A stretch of 64,000 nucleotides of DNA from Albibacillus kandeliae (GCF_003116585.1 NZ_QEHM01000006.1:310001-374000), one strand, 5' to 3'. Positions 28,777-36,996 are shown, counted from the first letter of the stretch. A program made the numbers and translations. The notes: generated by a model not told the origin, from the letters alone.

Positions 28777-29694
28777 TCAGTCGCCGATCTTGACCACCGG
28801 GTTGCGCAGCACGCCGATGCCGTCGACCCCGCATTCGATCACATCGCCCGGCCACATCCACTCCTGCGGATCGCGCCCTGCGCCGACGCCCGAGGGCGTG
28901 CCCGTGGCGATGATGTCGCCCGGCTCCAGCGTGATGCCCGAGGAGATGTCGGAGATCAGCGTCGGGATGTCGAACAGCAGGTGTTTGGTGTTCGAGCGCT
29001 GCTTTTCCTCGCCGTTTTTCTTCAGCCAGAGGGTCAGGTCGTGCGGATCGGGAATGTCGTCTGCGGTGACGATCAGCGGGCCGAAGGGCGCGTAGCTGTC
29101 CTGCCCCTTGGAAAAAATCCACTGACCGGCGCGGCGGTTGTCGCGGGCCGAGACGTCGTTCATCACCGAGTAGCCGAAGACGTGGCTCATGGCGTCATCC
29201 TTGGCGATCCGGGTCGCGCGCTTGCCGATGATCACCGCCAGCTCGACCTCCCAGTCCAGCTGCTGCGTCATGCCCGCGTTGTGCAGGATCGGCTCGCCCG
29301 TCGCGATCACGGCGGTCGGCGGCTTGGAGAAGACCACCGGCTTGTCCGGCAGGTTGGCCGAGGTGTCGAGCGACTTGGCGCTCTCGGCGACATGCTCGAC
29401 GTAGTTCAGGCCGATGCCGAAGATGTTCTTGCGCGGGCGCGGGATGGGCGCCAGCAGCCGGACGTTGGCCAGCGGCACCGCGATGCCCGGACGGCGCGAG
29501 GTCGCGGTTTCGGCCAGCGCCGCCTTGAGCGCCGCCAGGGCGTCCGGCCCCATGTCGATGAAGTCGAGCATGGTCGAGGGAAGCGGCAGGGCAACGCTCT
29601 CGCCCAGCTTGGCGACATCCACCACGAGGTCGTCCACGATCACGCCAAGGCGGCCCTCCGCAGCAACGGAGGCACGGTAAGTCACAAGTTTCAC
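28777..29694 (-). CDS. Fumarylacetoacetate hydrolase family protein
   Basis: 305-residue enzyme of the FAH family, which cleaves C-C bonds of beta-diketo acids or acts as an isomerase/decarboxylase. The metal-site motifs are NIFGIGLNYVEHVAES, LDWEVELAVIIG and VFGYSVMNDVSARDN. Beside a gentisate-dioxygenase-like gene the expected job is maleylpyruvate or fumarylpyruvate hydrolysis. The GTG at 29694 follows AAGGAAA and gives the family N-terminus MKLVTYRAS; a longer frame reaches into the bicupin gene. Confidence 0.9.
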   Translation of the reverse strand: MKLVTYRASVAAEGRLGVIVDDLVVDVAKLGESVALPLPSTMLDFIDMGPDALAALKAALAETATSRRPGIAVPLANVRLLAPIPRPRKNIFGIGLNYVEHVAESAKSLDTSANLPDKPVVFSKPPTAVIATGEPILHNAGMTQQLDWEVELAVIIGKRATRIAKDDAMSHVFGYSVMNDVSARDNRRAGQWIFSKGQDSYAPFGPLIVTADDIPDPHDLTLWLKKNGEEKQRSNTKHLLFDIPTLISDISSGITLEPGDIIATGTPSGVGAGRDPQEWMWPGDVIECGVDGIGVLRNPVVKIGD

Positions 29695-29711
29695 GGCAGT
29701 TTCCTTATTTC

Positions 29712-30830
29712 TCAGTCGGCGACGATCTGGTGTCCGTCGTTGTCCACCAGCGCCTGTTCCTTGTAGAAGCCCAGCTTCTTCATCACCGGAAGGTCGTTGA
29801 ACTGGAACAGGCAGGCATCCTCGCTGGCCGAGGCGTTGGCATGTTCGTGCCACATCCAGGCCGGAACGCAGAAGATGTCGTTCTCCTTCCAGTCGAAGCG
29901 CTTGCCGCCGATGATCGAATGGCCCGATCCCTTGGCGACGTTGTAGATGATGTTGCCGGTATGGCGGTGTGCCTTGGTGGCTTCACCCGGACGCAGCATC
30001 TGCATCGCCGCGCCCATGGTCAGCATCGGATCGCCCCCGGTGTAGGGGTTCACATAGCGCATCATCACCCCGTCGTAGGGCGAGCCATCGGTCACCTTGG
30101 CGTAGTTCGACAGCGCCTCGTAGGTCTGCTCCCAGCTGAACTTCAGCAGCGGCGAATAGGGTTTGTCCCAGGTCTCGGTCGCGGGCAGCAGGCCCGGAGC
30201 GCCCCATGCCGCGATGCTGTCGTTCACCGGCAGGTTGGAGGACTGGTAGTCGTCGGGGTGCACCGCGTAGAAGTTCGCCTCCAGCGCGTTGGTCAGCGGA
30301 ATGTCCAGACCATCCTGCCAAAGGCAAGTGGTGCCCGTCTCCTCGATGCCATGCTCGTGCCATGTGCCGTTCGGGGTCAGCACGAAGTCGCGCGCGCCGA
30401 GCGTCACCTTGTGGCCATCGACGATGGTATAGGCGCCGCTGCCCTCCATGATGAACCGCAGCGCCGAGGCGGCGTGGTTGTGGGCCCCTGCCCGCTCGCC
30501 CTGCTTCATCACCTGGATGCCGGAATAGAGCCAGCCGCAGGCCGCGCTCACGTCCTTGCGCTTGGGGTTGCGCAGGTAGATCACCCGCCGCCCGGCGTCC
30601 TCGGGGCGGACGAGGTCGATCGACCGGATCACCTGCTCGCGCAGGTCGGCATAGCGCCAGATCACCGGATCGGACTTGGGCGTCGGCTCCCACGGCTCGA
30701 TATCGTTGGCGACGGTCCAGAGCGCCCCGGTTTCGAGTTCTGCGAGCTCTTCGTAGTAGGCGGTCAGCTCGGCGCTGTCCTTGACCCGGGCCCGGCCCAG
30801 CACGTCGTCGCGGGGATCTGCGTTTGCCAT
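29712..30830 (-). CDS. Gentisate/salicylate 1,2-dioxygenase-like bicupin
   Basis: 372-residue bicupin of the gentisate 1,2-dioxygenase family, Fe(II) enzymes that cleave a hydroxylated ring next to the carboxylate. The N-terminal cupin has the iron histidines in GAHNHAASALRF (His117, His119) and NGTWHEHG (His158/160). The second cupin keeps AHRHTGNIIYNV and PAWMWHEHAN, so both domains look metal-competent, whereas in many family members only the first is. Related enzymes use gentisate, salicylate or 1-hydroxy-2-naphthoate. It is first gene of the minus-strand operon, with operator site 4 upstream. Confidence 0.88.
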   Translation of the reverse strand: MANADPRDDVLGRARVKDSAELTAYYEELAELETGALWTVANDIEPWEPTPKSDPVIWRYADLREQVIRSIDLVRPEDAGRRVIYLRNPKRKDVSAACGWLYSGIQVMKQGERAGAHNHAASALRFIMEGSGAYTIVDGHKVTLGARDFVLTPNGTWHEHGIEETGTTCLWQDGLDIPLTNALEANFYAVHPDDYQSSNLPVNDSIAAWGAPGLLPATETWDKPYSPLLKFSWEQTYEALSNYAKVTDGSPYDGVMMRYVNPYTGGDPMLTMGAAMQMLRPGEATKAHRHTGNIIYNVAKGSGHSIIGGKRFDWKENDIFCVPAWMWHEHANASASEDACLFQFNDLPVMKKLGFYKEQALVDNDGHQIVAD

Positions 30831-30931
30831 CGTATCGTCCTTTCCTCGCTGTCACGGGCGGTCTCGGAAACGCCGCCCCGATCGCGGTTTCAGCACCCGG
30901 CAAGGCGGGGCAGCCGCATGTTCCGAATTTT

Positions 30932-30947
30932 ATTTTACATATAAAAT
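30932..30947. promoter_or_regulatory. Island operator site 4
   Basis: ATTTTACATATAAAAT, palindromic except for one central pair, in front of the bicupin operon. Confidence 0.78.
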
Positions 30948-31095
30948 TCTGCATCGCCAGATATTTTTGCCAAGGGCGCGGCCGATCCGCCCCGCACGGG
31001 ACCAATGCGCTAAAAATGATGCAACAGGCCGATTTCCCCGGGTGTTCGCCGCTACGCAGCGGAAACTCTTGCGCACCGCACCGGCCCGCTGGTAC

Positions 31096-31111
31096 ATTTT
31101 ACATGTAAAAT
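31096..31111. promoter_or_regulatory. Island operator site 5 (perfect palindrome)
   Basis: ATTTTACATGTAAAAT is a perfect 16-bp palindrome and the best copy of the island operator. It lies in front of the thioesterase-marR unit, as expected for an autoregulating MarR repressor. Confidence 0.82.
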
Positions 31112-31176
31112 TAATCGAGAGACGCGGGCGACAGGGGCCAATCCCCAATCGGACCGCCCGGCCAGGGGACAGGACG

Positions 31177-31659
31177 ATGAACACTCAGGATACAACGGAC
31201 AGGGCATTCCCCATCCCTCTGACACGGGCCGCGCTTTCCAAGGCATGCTGGTCGCATCCGGTCACCTTCCGGCACGGCCACTGCGACCCTGCCGGGATCG
31301 TCTACACGCCCCAGTTCTTCCATGTCTTCAACGAGGCCATCGAAGCGTGGTTCGGGGCCGAGCTTGGCATCTCTTACTACGACATCATCGGCCCCCGCCG
31401 TACCGGGCTGGGCTATGTCTCCGCCTCGTCGGTGTTTTTCCTGCCGTGCCGCATGGGCGAGCAGATCGACATTCACGTCACCGTCGCCCGCGTGGGCCGG
31501 ACCTCCTACAGCTTGACACTCCACGCGATGCTGGGGGACAGTGAAGCGCTTCGGGGGGAGTTCACGACCGTTACGACCTCGCTGGACACGCACCGGCCGA
31601 TCCCCGTGCCCGAGGACATCCGCCGCGCCCTGACCGACTATTCCGCCCGCTGCACGTGA
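31177..31659 (+). CDS. 4-hydroxybenzoyl-CoA-thioesterase-type acyl-CoA thioesterase
   Basis: 160-residue hot-dog-fold thioesterase. The 4HBT signature is HGHCDPAGIVYTPQFFHVFN near residue 33, with the catalytic Asp in CDPAG. A second family feature is VGRTSYSLTLHAML. It releases a free acid from an aromatic or similar CoA ester and pairs with the acyl-CoA ligase in the opposite operon. GGGGACAGGA precedes the ATG. marR follows after 30 nt. Confidence 0.9.
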   Translation: MNTQDTTDRAFPIPLTRAALSKACWSHPVTFRHGHCDPAGIVYTPQFFHVFNEAIEAWFGAELGISYYDIIGPRRTGLGYVSASSVFFLPCRMGEQIDIHVTVARVGRTSYSLTLHAMLGDSEALRGEFTTVTTSLDTHRPIPVPEDIRRALTDYSARCT

Positions 31660-31689
31660 TTTCACCCAAAGCCCTTTGACCGGACCCAG

Positions 31690-32214
31690 ATGACATTGCA
31701 CGACGCTTCCTCCGAAGACACAAAGGCCAGCGTACTGGTCGACCGCGACCTGCCCCTGACCGAGCGGCAGAAGGCCGAGACCCGGCTGTGGCTGCAGGTG
31801 CTGAACGTGCACCGGATGATCTATGAAGACCTGAACGCGACCATGATCGCCGGGTCGGGTCTCAGCATCCCCAAGTTCGACGTGCTCGCCCACCTCTACC
31901 GGTTTCGCGATGGGCTGACGATGGGCGACCTCTCGAAGAAGCTCAAGGTGAGCAACGGCAACATCTCGGGCCTTGTCTCGCGCCTGCAAAAGGACGGCTA
32001 CGTGGACCGGCGCAACGCGCCGGGCGACCGGCGTTCGTTCCTCGCCTCGATCACCGAGAGCGGGGTGGCGGCCTTCGAGAAGGCGGTGGACCTGCACCAC
32101 GAGGTGATGACCGAGAAGCTGGAGGGCACGGCGCCCGAAACCATCGACGCGCTGGCCGCCGACCTCAAGGCCATCTCGGACCGCATCCGCAAGGCGCGCC
32201 AGGCCTCGTCCTGA
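31690..32214 (+). CDS. MarR family transcriptional regulator
   Basis: 174-residue winged-helix regulator: dimerisation helices at both ends, recognition part LTMGDLSKKLKVSNGNISGL and wing GYVDRRNAPGDRRSFLASIT near residues 80-115. MarR proteins usually repress divergent catabolic operons and release DNA on binding an aromatic acid or CoA ester. It is encoded in the middle of the island directly after the thioesterase. It is the prime candidate for binding the six ATTTTACAYRTAAAAT sites, a pairing that is inferred and not shown. Confidence 0.93.
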   Translation: MTLHDASSEDTKASVLVDRDLPLTERQKAETRLWLQVLNVHRMIYEDLNATMIAGSGLSIPKFDVLAHLYRFRDGLTMGDLSKKLKVSNGNISGLVSRLQKDGYVDRRNAPGDRRSFLASITESGVAAFEKAVDLHHEVMTEKLEGTAPETIDALAADLKAISDRIRKARQASS

Positions 32215-32309
32215 CGCCCGGTTTCCGGGCGATCCAGGCCGGCCCCGGCGCACTGATCTGCGCAAATTATATGCATATGCAGATGATTCGTTGACCGACA
32301 CATGAAACT

Positions 32310-32325
32310 ATTACATACATAAAAT
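32310..32325. promoter_or_regulatory. Island operator site 6
   Basis: ATTACATACATAAAAT, 31 nt before the arylformamidase-like gene. It is the most diverged copy on the left side but has an intact right half TACATAAA. A separate palindrome ATATGCATAT lies just upstream at 32269-32278. Confidence 0.55.
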
Positions 32326-32356
32326 AAATCACCATACGCAGCACAAGGCTCCGCCC

Positions 32357-33205
32357 GTGACCGTCTTTGCCGCCTACTCCCAGGATGAACTCGACCGGCA
32401 GTACGACCAGTCAAACTGGTCCACCCGCCCGCCGGGAGCCTATGGCGCGGACTACCGGGAGCTGACGGACAAGGCCAAGGCCACGCTGGGCGCGCCGTTG
32501 GAGTTCTCCTACGGCGACGGGCCCAAGGAAACGCTCGACGTCTACCGCACGGACCAGCCGGATGCGCCGGTCCACGTCTTCGTGCACGGCGGGGCATGGC
32601 GGACGATGGACAAGGCCGACAGCGGCTTTGCGGCTCCCTTCTTCGTGTCGCGCGGCATCCACTTCGTCGCGCTCAACTTCGGGCTCTGCCCCGAGGTGGA
32701 CCTGCCGACGATGGTGGCGCAGGTCCGCGCGGGGATCGCATGGGTGTATAGCAACGCGGGCCGGTTCGGGGGCAATCCCGAGCGGCTCCATATCAGCGGC
32801 CATTCCTCCGGCGCCCATCTCGCCGCCTGCGCGGTGATCACCGACTGGCAGGCCGAGTTCGGCCTCGACGCCTCGCCCATCAGGTCCGCCCTGCTCTGCA
32901 GCGGCGGCTACGACCTCGACGCCGTGCAGAAGAGCGCGCGCAACGACTACATGCATATCTCGGACCAGTCGGTCGAAGAGCTCAGCCCCACCCGGCACCC
33001 GGAGCGGTTCACCTGCCCCGTCGTGCTCGCCGCCGGGGGGCGGGAGTCCGACGAGTTCACCCGCCAGTCGCAGGCACTGGCCGAGGCCCTCGGGCAGCCG
33101 CTGCACATCGCCGAGGGGATGGATCATTTCGAGGTCAGCTTTACGCTGGCAACACCCGACGGGCTGCTCGCGAGATACGCGCTGGAGCTGATCGGCAAGG
33201 ACTGA
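32357..33205 (+). CDS. Alpha/beta hydrolase, arylformamidase-like
   Basis: 282-residue esterase of the hormone-sensitive-lipase/kynurenine-formamidase type. The oxyanion motif is FVHGGAWRTMDKAD near residue 75, the nucleophile elbow is ISGHSSGAHLAA near residue 140 and the catalytic His is in EGMDHFEVSF near the end. The layout matches bacterial arylformamidase-like enzymes that hydrolyse N-formyl or ester bonds of aromatics. The annotated start GTG 32357 gives a full-length product. It follows operator site 6 and precedes the racemase/Ohr gene by 43 nt. Confidence 0.88.
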   Translation: MTVFAAYSQDELDRQYDQSNWSTRPPGAYGADYRELTDKAKATLGAPLEFSYGDGPKETLDVYRTDQPDAPVHVFVHGGAWRTMDKADSGFAAPFFVSRGIHFVALNFGLCPEVDLPTMVAQVRAGIAWVYSNAGRFGGNPERLHISGHSSGAHLAACAVITDWQAEFGLDASPIRSALLCSGGYDLDAVQKSARNDYMHISDQSVEELSPTRHPERFTCPVVLAAGGRESDEFTRQSQALAEALGQPLHIAEGMDHFEVSFTLATPDGLLARYALELIGKD

Positions 33206-33248
33206 CGACCGGCAACCGACAACGGCGACACAAGCAGGGGACGACGCG

Positions 33249-34508
33249 TTGAAAATCTACTGGCAGAGCTTTGTCGACGGTGTTGTCGGCGCCTCCTACC
33301 TGGCCCGCCTGCAGGACTACCTGCGCGAGATCGCAGCACCGGGGACCGAGGTCACGGTGTTCGGCATGACCCCGCCCGACCGCGATTTTGGCCGCCTCTC
33401 CGAGATGCGCTGCGCCATTCAGGCCGTCGCGGCGGGGATCGACGCCGAGGACGCGGGCTATGACGCCTTCGTCATGGGCCACTTTCAGGATCCGGGCCTT
33501 TACGAATTGCGCTCGACCCTGCGGATCCCGGTGATCGGGACCGGCGAGGCCACCCTGCTGGCCGCCTCGCAGCTTGGCCGCCGCATCGGGCTGGTGACGC
33601 TGGACCCGGCGTTCGAGGTCTGGCACCTCGAACAGGCCGAGCGCTACGGACTGGGCGACCGGGTGAAGTTCTGCACCGGCATGGGACTGACCCCGCAGGA
33701 TTTCGACGTCTGCTTTGGCGGGGATTCCGGAAAGCGGCGCGAACTGCTGGACGGCTTTACCCAGATCGCCCGCCCGATGGTGAAACAGGGCGCCGACGTC
33801 ATCGTGCCCGCGGGCGTCCTCCCCGGGCTGCTGGTCGGCACCGAGAAGGGCTTCAACGTCGATGGCGCGCCGGTGGTGAACTGTGCCGCCGTGGCGCTCA
33901 AGTCCGCCGAGATGTGGGTCCAGTTGCACCAGATGAGCGACCTCGAACCGAACCGCGGCGCGGCCTTCGCCCTCGCCCCCCAACGCGCCCGCGAGGATTT
34001 CAGGAAACTGGCCGCGCAGGGCATTCCCGCGCTCGCCCAGAACGCCCCGGCCACGCCCGGGACCACCAGCCAAGGAGTATCGGACATGCCCGCCAAGATC
34101 GTCTACAGCACCGAAGTCACCGCCACCGGGGGCCGCGAAGGCACCGCCAAAAGCGCCGACGGCAACCTCGACGTTGCGCTGGTCATGCCCAAGGAATTCG
34201 GCGGCCCCGGCGGTGACGGCACCAACCCGGAACAGCTGTTCGCCGCCGCCTGGTCGGCCTGCTTCCTCAGCGCCACCAAGCTGGTCGCGCGGCTGAACAA
34301 GATCACCCTGCCCGCCGATCCGGTGATCACTGGGCGCATCGACGTGCATTCCGGCGACGATGGCTATTCGCTGGGGGCCGAGCTCAAGATCTCGATCCCC
34401 GGTCTCGAGAAATCCGTGGTGCAGGAGATCGTCGACGGCGCGCACCAGCGCTGCCCCTTCTCCAAGGCCACGCGCGGCAACGTGGACGTGATCCTGACGG
34501 TGGTCTGA
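33249..34508 (+). CDS. Asp/Glu racemase-like protein fused to Ohr peroxiredoxin
   Basis: One open frame of 419 residues joins two families. Residues 1-279 resemble Asp/Glu/hydantoin racemases (YDAFVMGHFQDPGLYEL, IPVIGTGEATLLAA, VVNCAAVALKSAEMW), but the usual catalytic cysteines are replaced, by His in the GHFQDPGL motif and by non-Cys residues in VIVPAGVLPG. Residues 280-419 are a complete Ohr organic hydroperoxide reductase with both redox cysteines (AAAWSACFLSATK and AHQRCPFSKATRG). AAGGAG sits 8 nt before an internal ATG at 34086, so Ohr (140 residues, its usual size) may also be made alone. It starts at TTG after AGGGGA. Confidence 0.85.
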   Translation: MKIYWQSFVDGVVGASYLARLQDYLREIAAPGTEVTVFGMTPPDRDFGRLSEMRCAIQAVAAGIDAEDAGYDAFVMGHFQDPGLYELRSTLRIPVIGTGEATLLAASQLGRRIGLVTLDPAFEVWHLEQAERYGLGDRVKFCTGMGLTPQDFDVCFGGDSGKRRELLDGFTQIARPMVKQGADVIVPAGVLPGLLVGTEKGFNVDGAPVVNCAAVALKSAEMWVQLHQMSDLEPNRGAAFALAPQRAREDFRKLAAQGIPALAQNAPATPGTTSQGVSDMPAKIVYSTEVTATGGREGTAKSADGNLDVALVMPKEFGGPGGDGTNPEQLFAAAWSACFLSATKLVARLNKITLPADPVITGRIDVHSGDDGYSLGAELKISIPGLEKSVVQEIVDGAHQRCPFSKATRGNVDVILTVV

Positions 34509-34530
34509 TCCCCTGTACTTCCGTCTGACT

Positions 34531-34564
34531 GGCCCCGGCGATTGCACCCGCCGGGGCCTTTTTC
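34531..34564 (+). terminator. Intrinsic terminator after racemase-Ohr
   Basis: Stem GGCCCCGGCG (34531-34540) and CGCCGGGGCC (34549-34558) with TTTTT following. It is a strong rho-independent terminator 23 nt after the stop codon, and it marks the right end of the plus-strand island genes. Confidence 0.93.
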
Positions 34565-34565
34565 G

Positions 34566-35288
34566 TCAGGCCGGCTCGAAGGCGCCTTCGAGCAGCTTGC
34601 CGTAGCCCGGATAGCGGTCCCCGATGCCGAGCATCCGCAGGCAATGCCAGACCACCGCCTGATTGCTGGCGATGACCGGACGGCCAAAGGCCGCCTCGAT
34701 CCGTTCCAGCACCGGGCTGATCTGGATCCCCGCGCAACTGATCAGCAGCCCGTCGGCCTCCACATCAAGAAGCGTCAGCGCTTCCTCGTACCAGCGTTCG
34801 GGCGGGATCGCCCCCTGATCCAGCGGGTTGGTGCAGGGAATGCCGCCGCAGGCCACGACCTCGAAACCCTCCCTTTCGAGGATCTCGATCTCGGCCCGGT
34901 TCACCTCGTCCACATAGGCGGTCATCATCGCGATGCGCTTCATGCCCGCCGCCCGCATCGCCGCCAGCACTGCCTCGAAGGTGGTGGTCGAGGTCACGCC
35001 CGTCGCCTTCTCGACCCGCCCGTTGATGACCGAGGGGCCGACCACCGCGCTTGCCGCGGTGCAGTTCAACAGGATCAGCTGCACCCCCGCATCGGCGCCA
35101 AGCTGGGCGTGCACCTCGATGTCGTCCACCAGCTTGTGGTCGTCCTCCAGCCCCGAGCGGGTGAAGGTCAGCCGCGTGGTGACGAACTGCACCCCCTCGG
35201 GCGCCATCCGCTGCACCTCGAAGTCGCATTGCCCGCCAGAGGGGTAGAGCTGCGCGATCTTGGCGCGCCATCCGTAACCAAGGTACAT
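34566..35288 (-). CDS. Maleate cis-trans isomerase / arylmalonate decarboxylase family protein
   Basis: 240-residue enzyme of the Asp/Glu racemase superfamily. Unlike the neighbour at 33249 it keeps both catalytic cysteines: Cys76 in LILLNCTAASAVVG and Cys185 in GLLISCAGIQ, the pattern of maleate isomerases. It would convert maleate to fumarate, which fits a route from maleylpyruvate through maleate. It is last in the hyuA-hyuB-dadA-ridA operon, so an isomerase for another substrate is also possible. Confidence 0.83.
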   Translation of the reverse strand: MYLGYGWRAKIAQLYPSGGQCDFEVQRMAPEGVQFVTTRLTFTRSGLEDDHKLVDDIEVHAQLGADAGVQLILLNCTAASAVVGPSVINGRVEKATGVTSTTTFEAVLAAMRAAGMKRIAMMTAYVDEVNRAEIEILEREGFEVVACGGIPCTNPLDQGAIPPERWYEEALTLLDVEADGLLISCAGIQISPVLERIEAAFGRPVIASNQAVVWHCLRMLGIGDRYPGYGKLLEGAFEPA

Positions 35289-35312
35289 GGCCGGTCTCCT
35301 AGCGGCTGGCGG

Positions 35313-35711
35313 TCATGCGACCGCCATGCATTCGATTTCGATGTCGAACTCCATCGGCCACGAGGCCACGGTGACGAAGGTCCGTGTCGGAAACGGCGCC
35401 TTGAAGTACTTCATGTAGACCTCGTTCACGATCCGGAAGTAGGCCGAGTTGGTGCAGTAGATCGTCGTCTTGACCACCTTGTCGAAGGACGAGTCCGAGG
35501 CGGCGAGGATCGCCCCGATGTGGCGCAGCACTACCTCGGTCTGGGTCGCGATGTCGCCGCGCACCAGTTCCCCGGTCTCCGGGTCGATCGGGGGAGCCCC
35601 CGAGATGAAGAGGAACCCGTTGGCCCGGATCGCGGGCGAGATCGGGACCTTGTTGGATTCGAGGAAGTCCGAGATGTTGGGCACCCGGATCGCTTCGAAA
35701 TCGTCGCTCAT
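35313..35711 (-). CDS. RidA family protein (Rid/YjgF)
   Basis: 132-residue trimeric YjgF/YER057c/UK114 protein. Family members hydrolyse enamine/imine intermediates or related C-N bonds. Markers are NGFLFISGAPPIDPETGELV, the FDKVVKTTIYCTN strand and FPTRTFVTVASWP with the active-site arginine. ATG 35711 follows AGGAGA. It lies between an FAD amino-acid oxidase gene and the isomerase gene, a sensible place for an enzyme clearing imines produced by the oxidase. Confidence 0.9.
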   Translation of the reverse strand: MSDDFEAIRVPNISDFLESNKVPISPAIRANGFLFISGAPPIDPETGELVRGDIATQTEVVLRHIGAILAASDSSFDKVVKTTIYCTNSAYFRIVNEVYMKYFKAPFPTRTFVTVASWPMEFDIEIECMAVA

Positions 35712-35733
35712 TTGGTTCTCCTGTCCTGAAGGT

Positions 35734-36996
35734 TCAAAATCTGTCGGGGCTGCTGGCGGCCAGCGCCTGCGCCGCCTGTGCATCGCCCGTCATCGCGGCG
35801 GCCAGAAGCACCCCGCTGCGCGCAGAGAGGGTCAGCCCCAGCATGCCGTGGCCGCAGGCGTACCAGACGCGGTCATCGCCCTTGCGCGGGCCCAGCACCG
35901 GGACGCTGTCGGGCGTGCCGGGCCGGTCGCCGTACCAGCGCGTTTCGATCTGGTCTGGCAACGTCGGGATCATGCGCCGGGCCAGCGGCATCAGCATCTC
36001 GGCGCGGCGCCAGTCCGGCGCGGCGGAGTGACCGGCGAATTCCATCGTCCCCGCCACCCGGTTGACCCCGCCCACCGGGCTGACGGCGATGCTCATCTCG
36101 CCCTCTATGACCGGCCCCTGCAGGGCGTCGGCACCGGGCGGCAGAGTGATGTGGTAACCGCGCTGCGGCTCGATCGGCAGGCGCGGCCCGAACCAGCCCG
36201 ACACGCCACCGGCAGCACTGCCCGCCGCGACGACCAGCCGTTCGGCCCCGAAGGTCCGGCCGCTGTCAGAGGTCAGGAACGGTTGCCCCTCCACGCTCCG
36301 CCCGCCCTTCACGATGCGGCACCGTTCGAACTGGCCCCCCTCGGCAAGGAACTGATCGAAGATCAAGGTGGAGAGCCGCTGGGGATGATCCACGTAGGCG
36401 CTGCCCGGAACGTAGACGCCGTGGCGATACTCGGGGGACAGCAGCGGTTCCAACTCGCGGATGCGCGCGGCGTCCAGCACCTCGATCTCGACCCCGTTGT
36501 AGCGGCAGGCCTCGATCTTGGCGCGGTAGGCGGCAAAGGCCTGTTCCGTCCGCACGACGTAGAGCTCGCCCCGGTTCCGGATCACCCCGTGGGCCGGGGT
36601 GCCCGCCAGCAGATCGTCGAAAGCGCGCCGCGCGCCCGACAGCAGCCCGGCCAGGGCCGCCTCGTTCCGAGCGGTGGCTTCGGGCGTGGCGTTGTGCAGC
36701 AGCTTGAGCCCCCAGGGCATCAGCGCGGGCAGATGGCGCCAGCGCATCACCAGCGGCCCCTCCGGGTCGGTCAGCATGCCCGGGACGCGCCGCAGCAGCC
36801 CCGGTGCGGCCAGCGGCAGCGATGACCCGATCTGGATCATCGCCGCGTTGCCCGCCGAACAGCCGGCACCGGGCTCTCCCGAATCGATCAGGGTGACTGC
36901 CAGCCCCCTGCGTTGCAGCGCCAGCGCCGTGCACAGCCCGACGATCCCCGCACCGAGGACGAGGACTGTGGAACCGGGCTCGACCCTTGTCATCAT
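35734..36996 (-). CDS. FAD-dependent D-amino-acid dehydrogenase-like oxidoreductase
   Basis: 420-residue DadA-type flavoenzyme (DAO family) that oxidises an amine or D-amino acid to an imine. FAD motif VLVLGAGIVGLCTALALQ near residue 12 and GAGCSAGNAAMI near residue 45; the C-terminal GHGMLGLTLSARSG belongs to the FAD-binding fold. ATGATG at 36996 follows AAGGGAA; the frame is open back to 37056 but that would overlap hyuB. Within the operon it could oxidise an amino acid set free by the hydantoinase. The substrate is unknown. Confidence 0.88.
   Translation of the reverse strand: MMTRVEPGSTVLVLGAGIVGLCTALALQRRGLAVTLIDSGEPGAGCSAGNAAMIQIGSSLPLAAPGLLRRVPGMLTDPEGPLVMRWRHLPALMPWGLKLLHNATPEATARNEAALAGLLSGARRAFDDLLAGTPAHGVIRNRGELYVVRTEQAFAAYRAKIEACRYNGVEIEVLDAARIRELEPLLSPEYRHGVYVPGSAYVDHPQRLSTLIFDQFLAEGGQFERCRIVKGGRSVEGQPFLTSDSGRTFGAERLVVAAGSAAGGVSGWFGPRLPIEPQRGYHITLPPGADALQGPVIEGEMSIAVSPVGGVNRVAGTMEFAGHSAAPDWRRAEMLMPLARRMIPTLPDQIETRWYGDRPGTPDSVPVLGPRKGDDRVWYACGHGMLGLTLSARSGVLLAAAMTGDAQAAQALAASSPDRF

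Larger units (their letters stand above)
30831..31176. promoter_or_regulatory. Divergent regulatory region with two operators
   Basis: 346-nt gap between the divergent bicupin (minus) and thioesterase (plus) genes. It contains operator site 4 (30932-30947) about 100 nt from the bicupin start and operator site 5 (31096-31111) 66 nt from the thioesterase start. No coding region is supported here. Confidence 0.75.
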
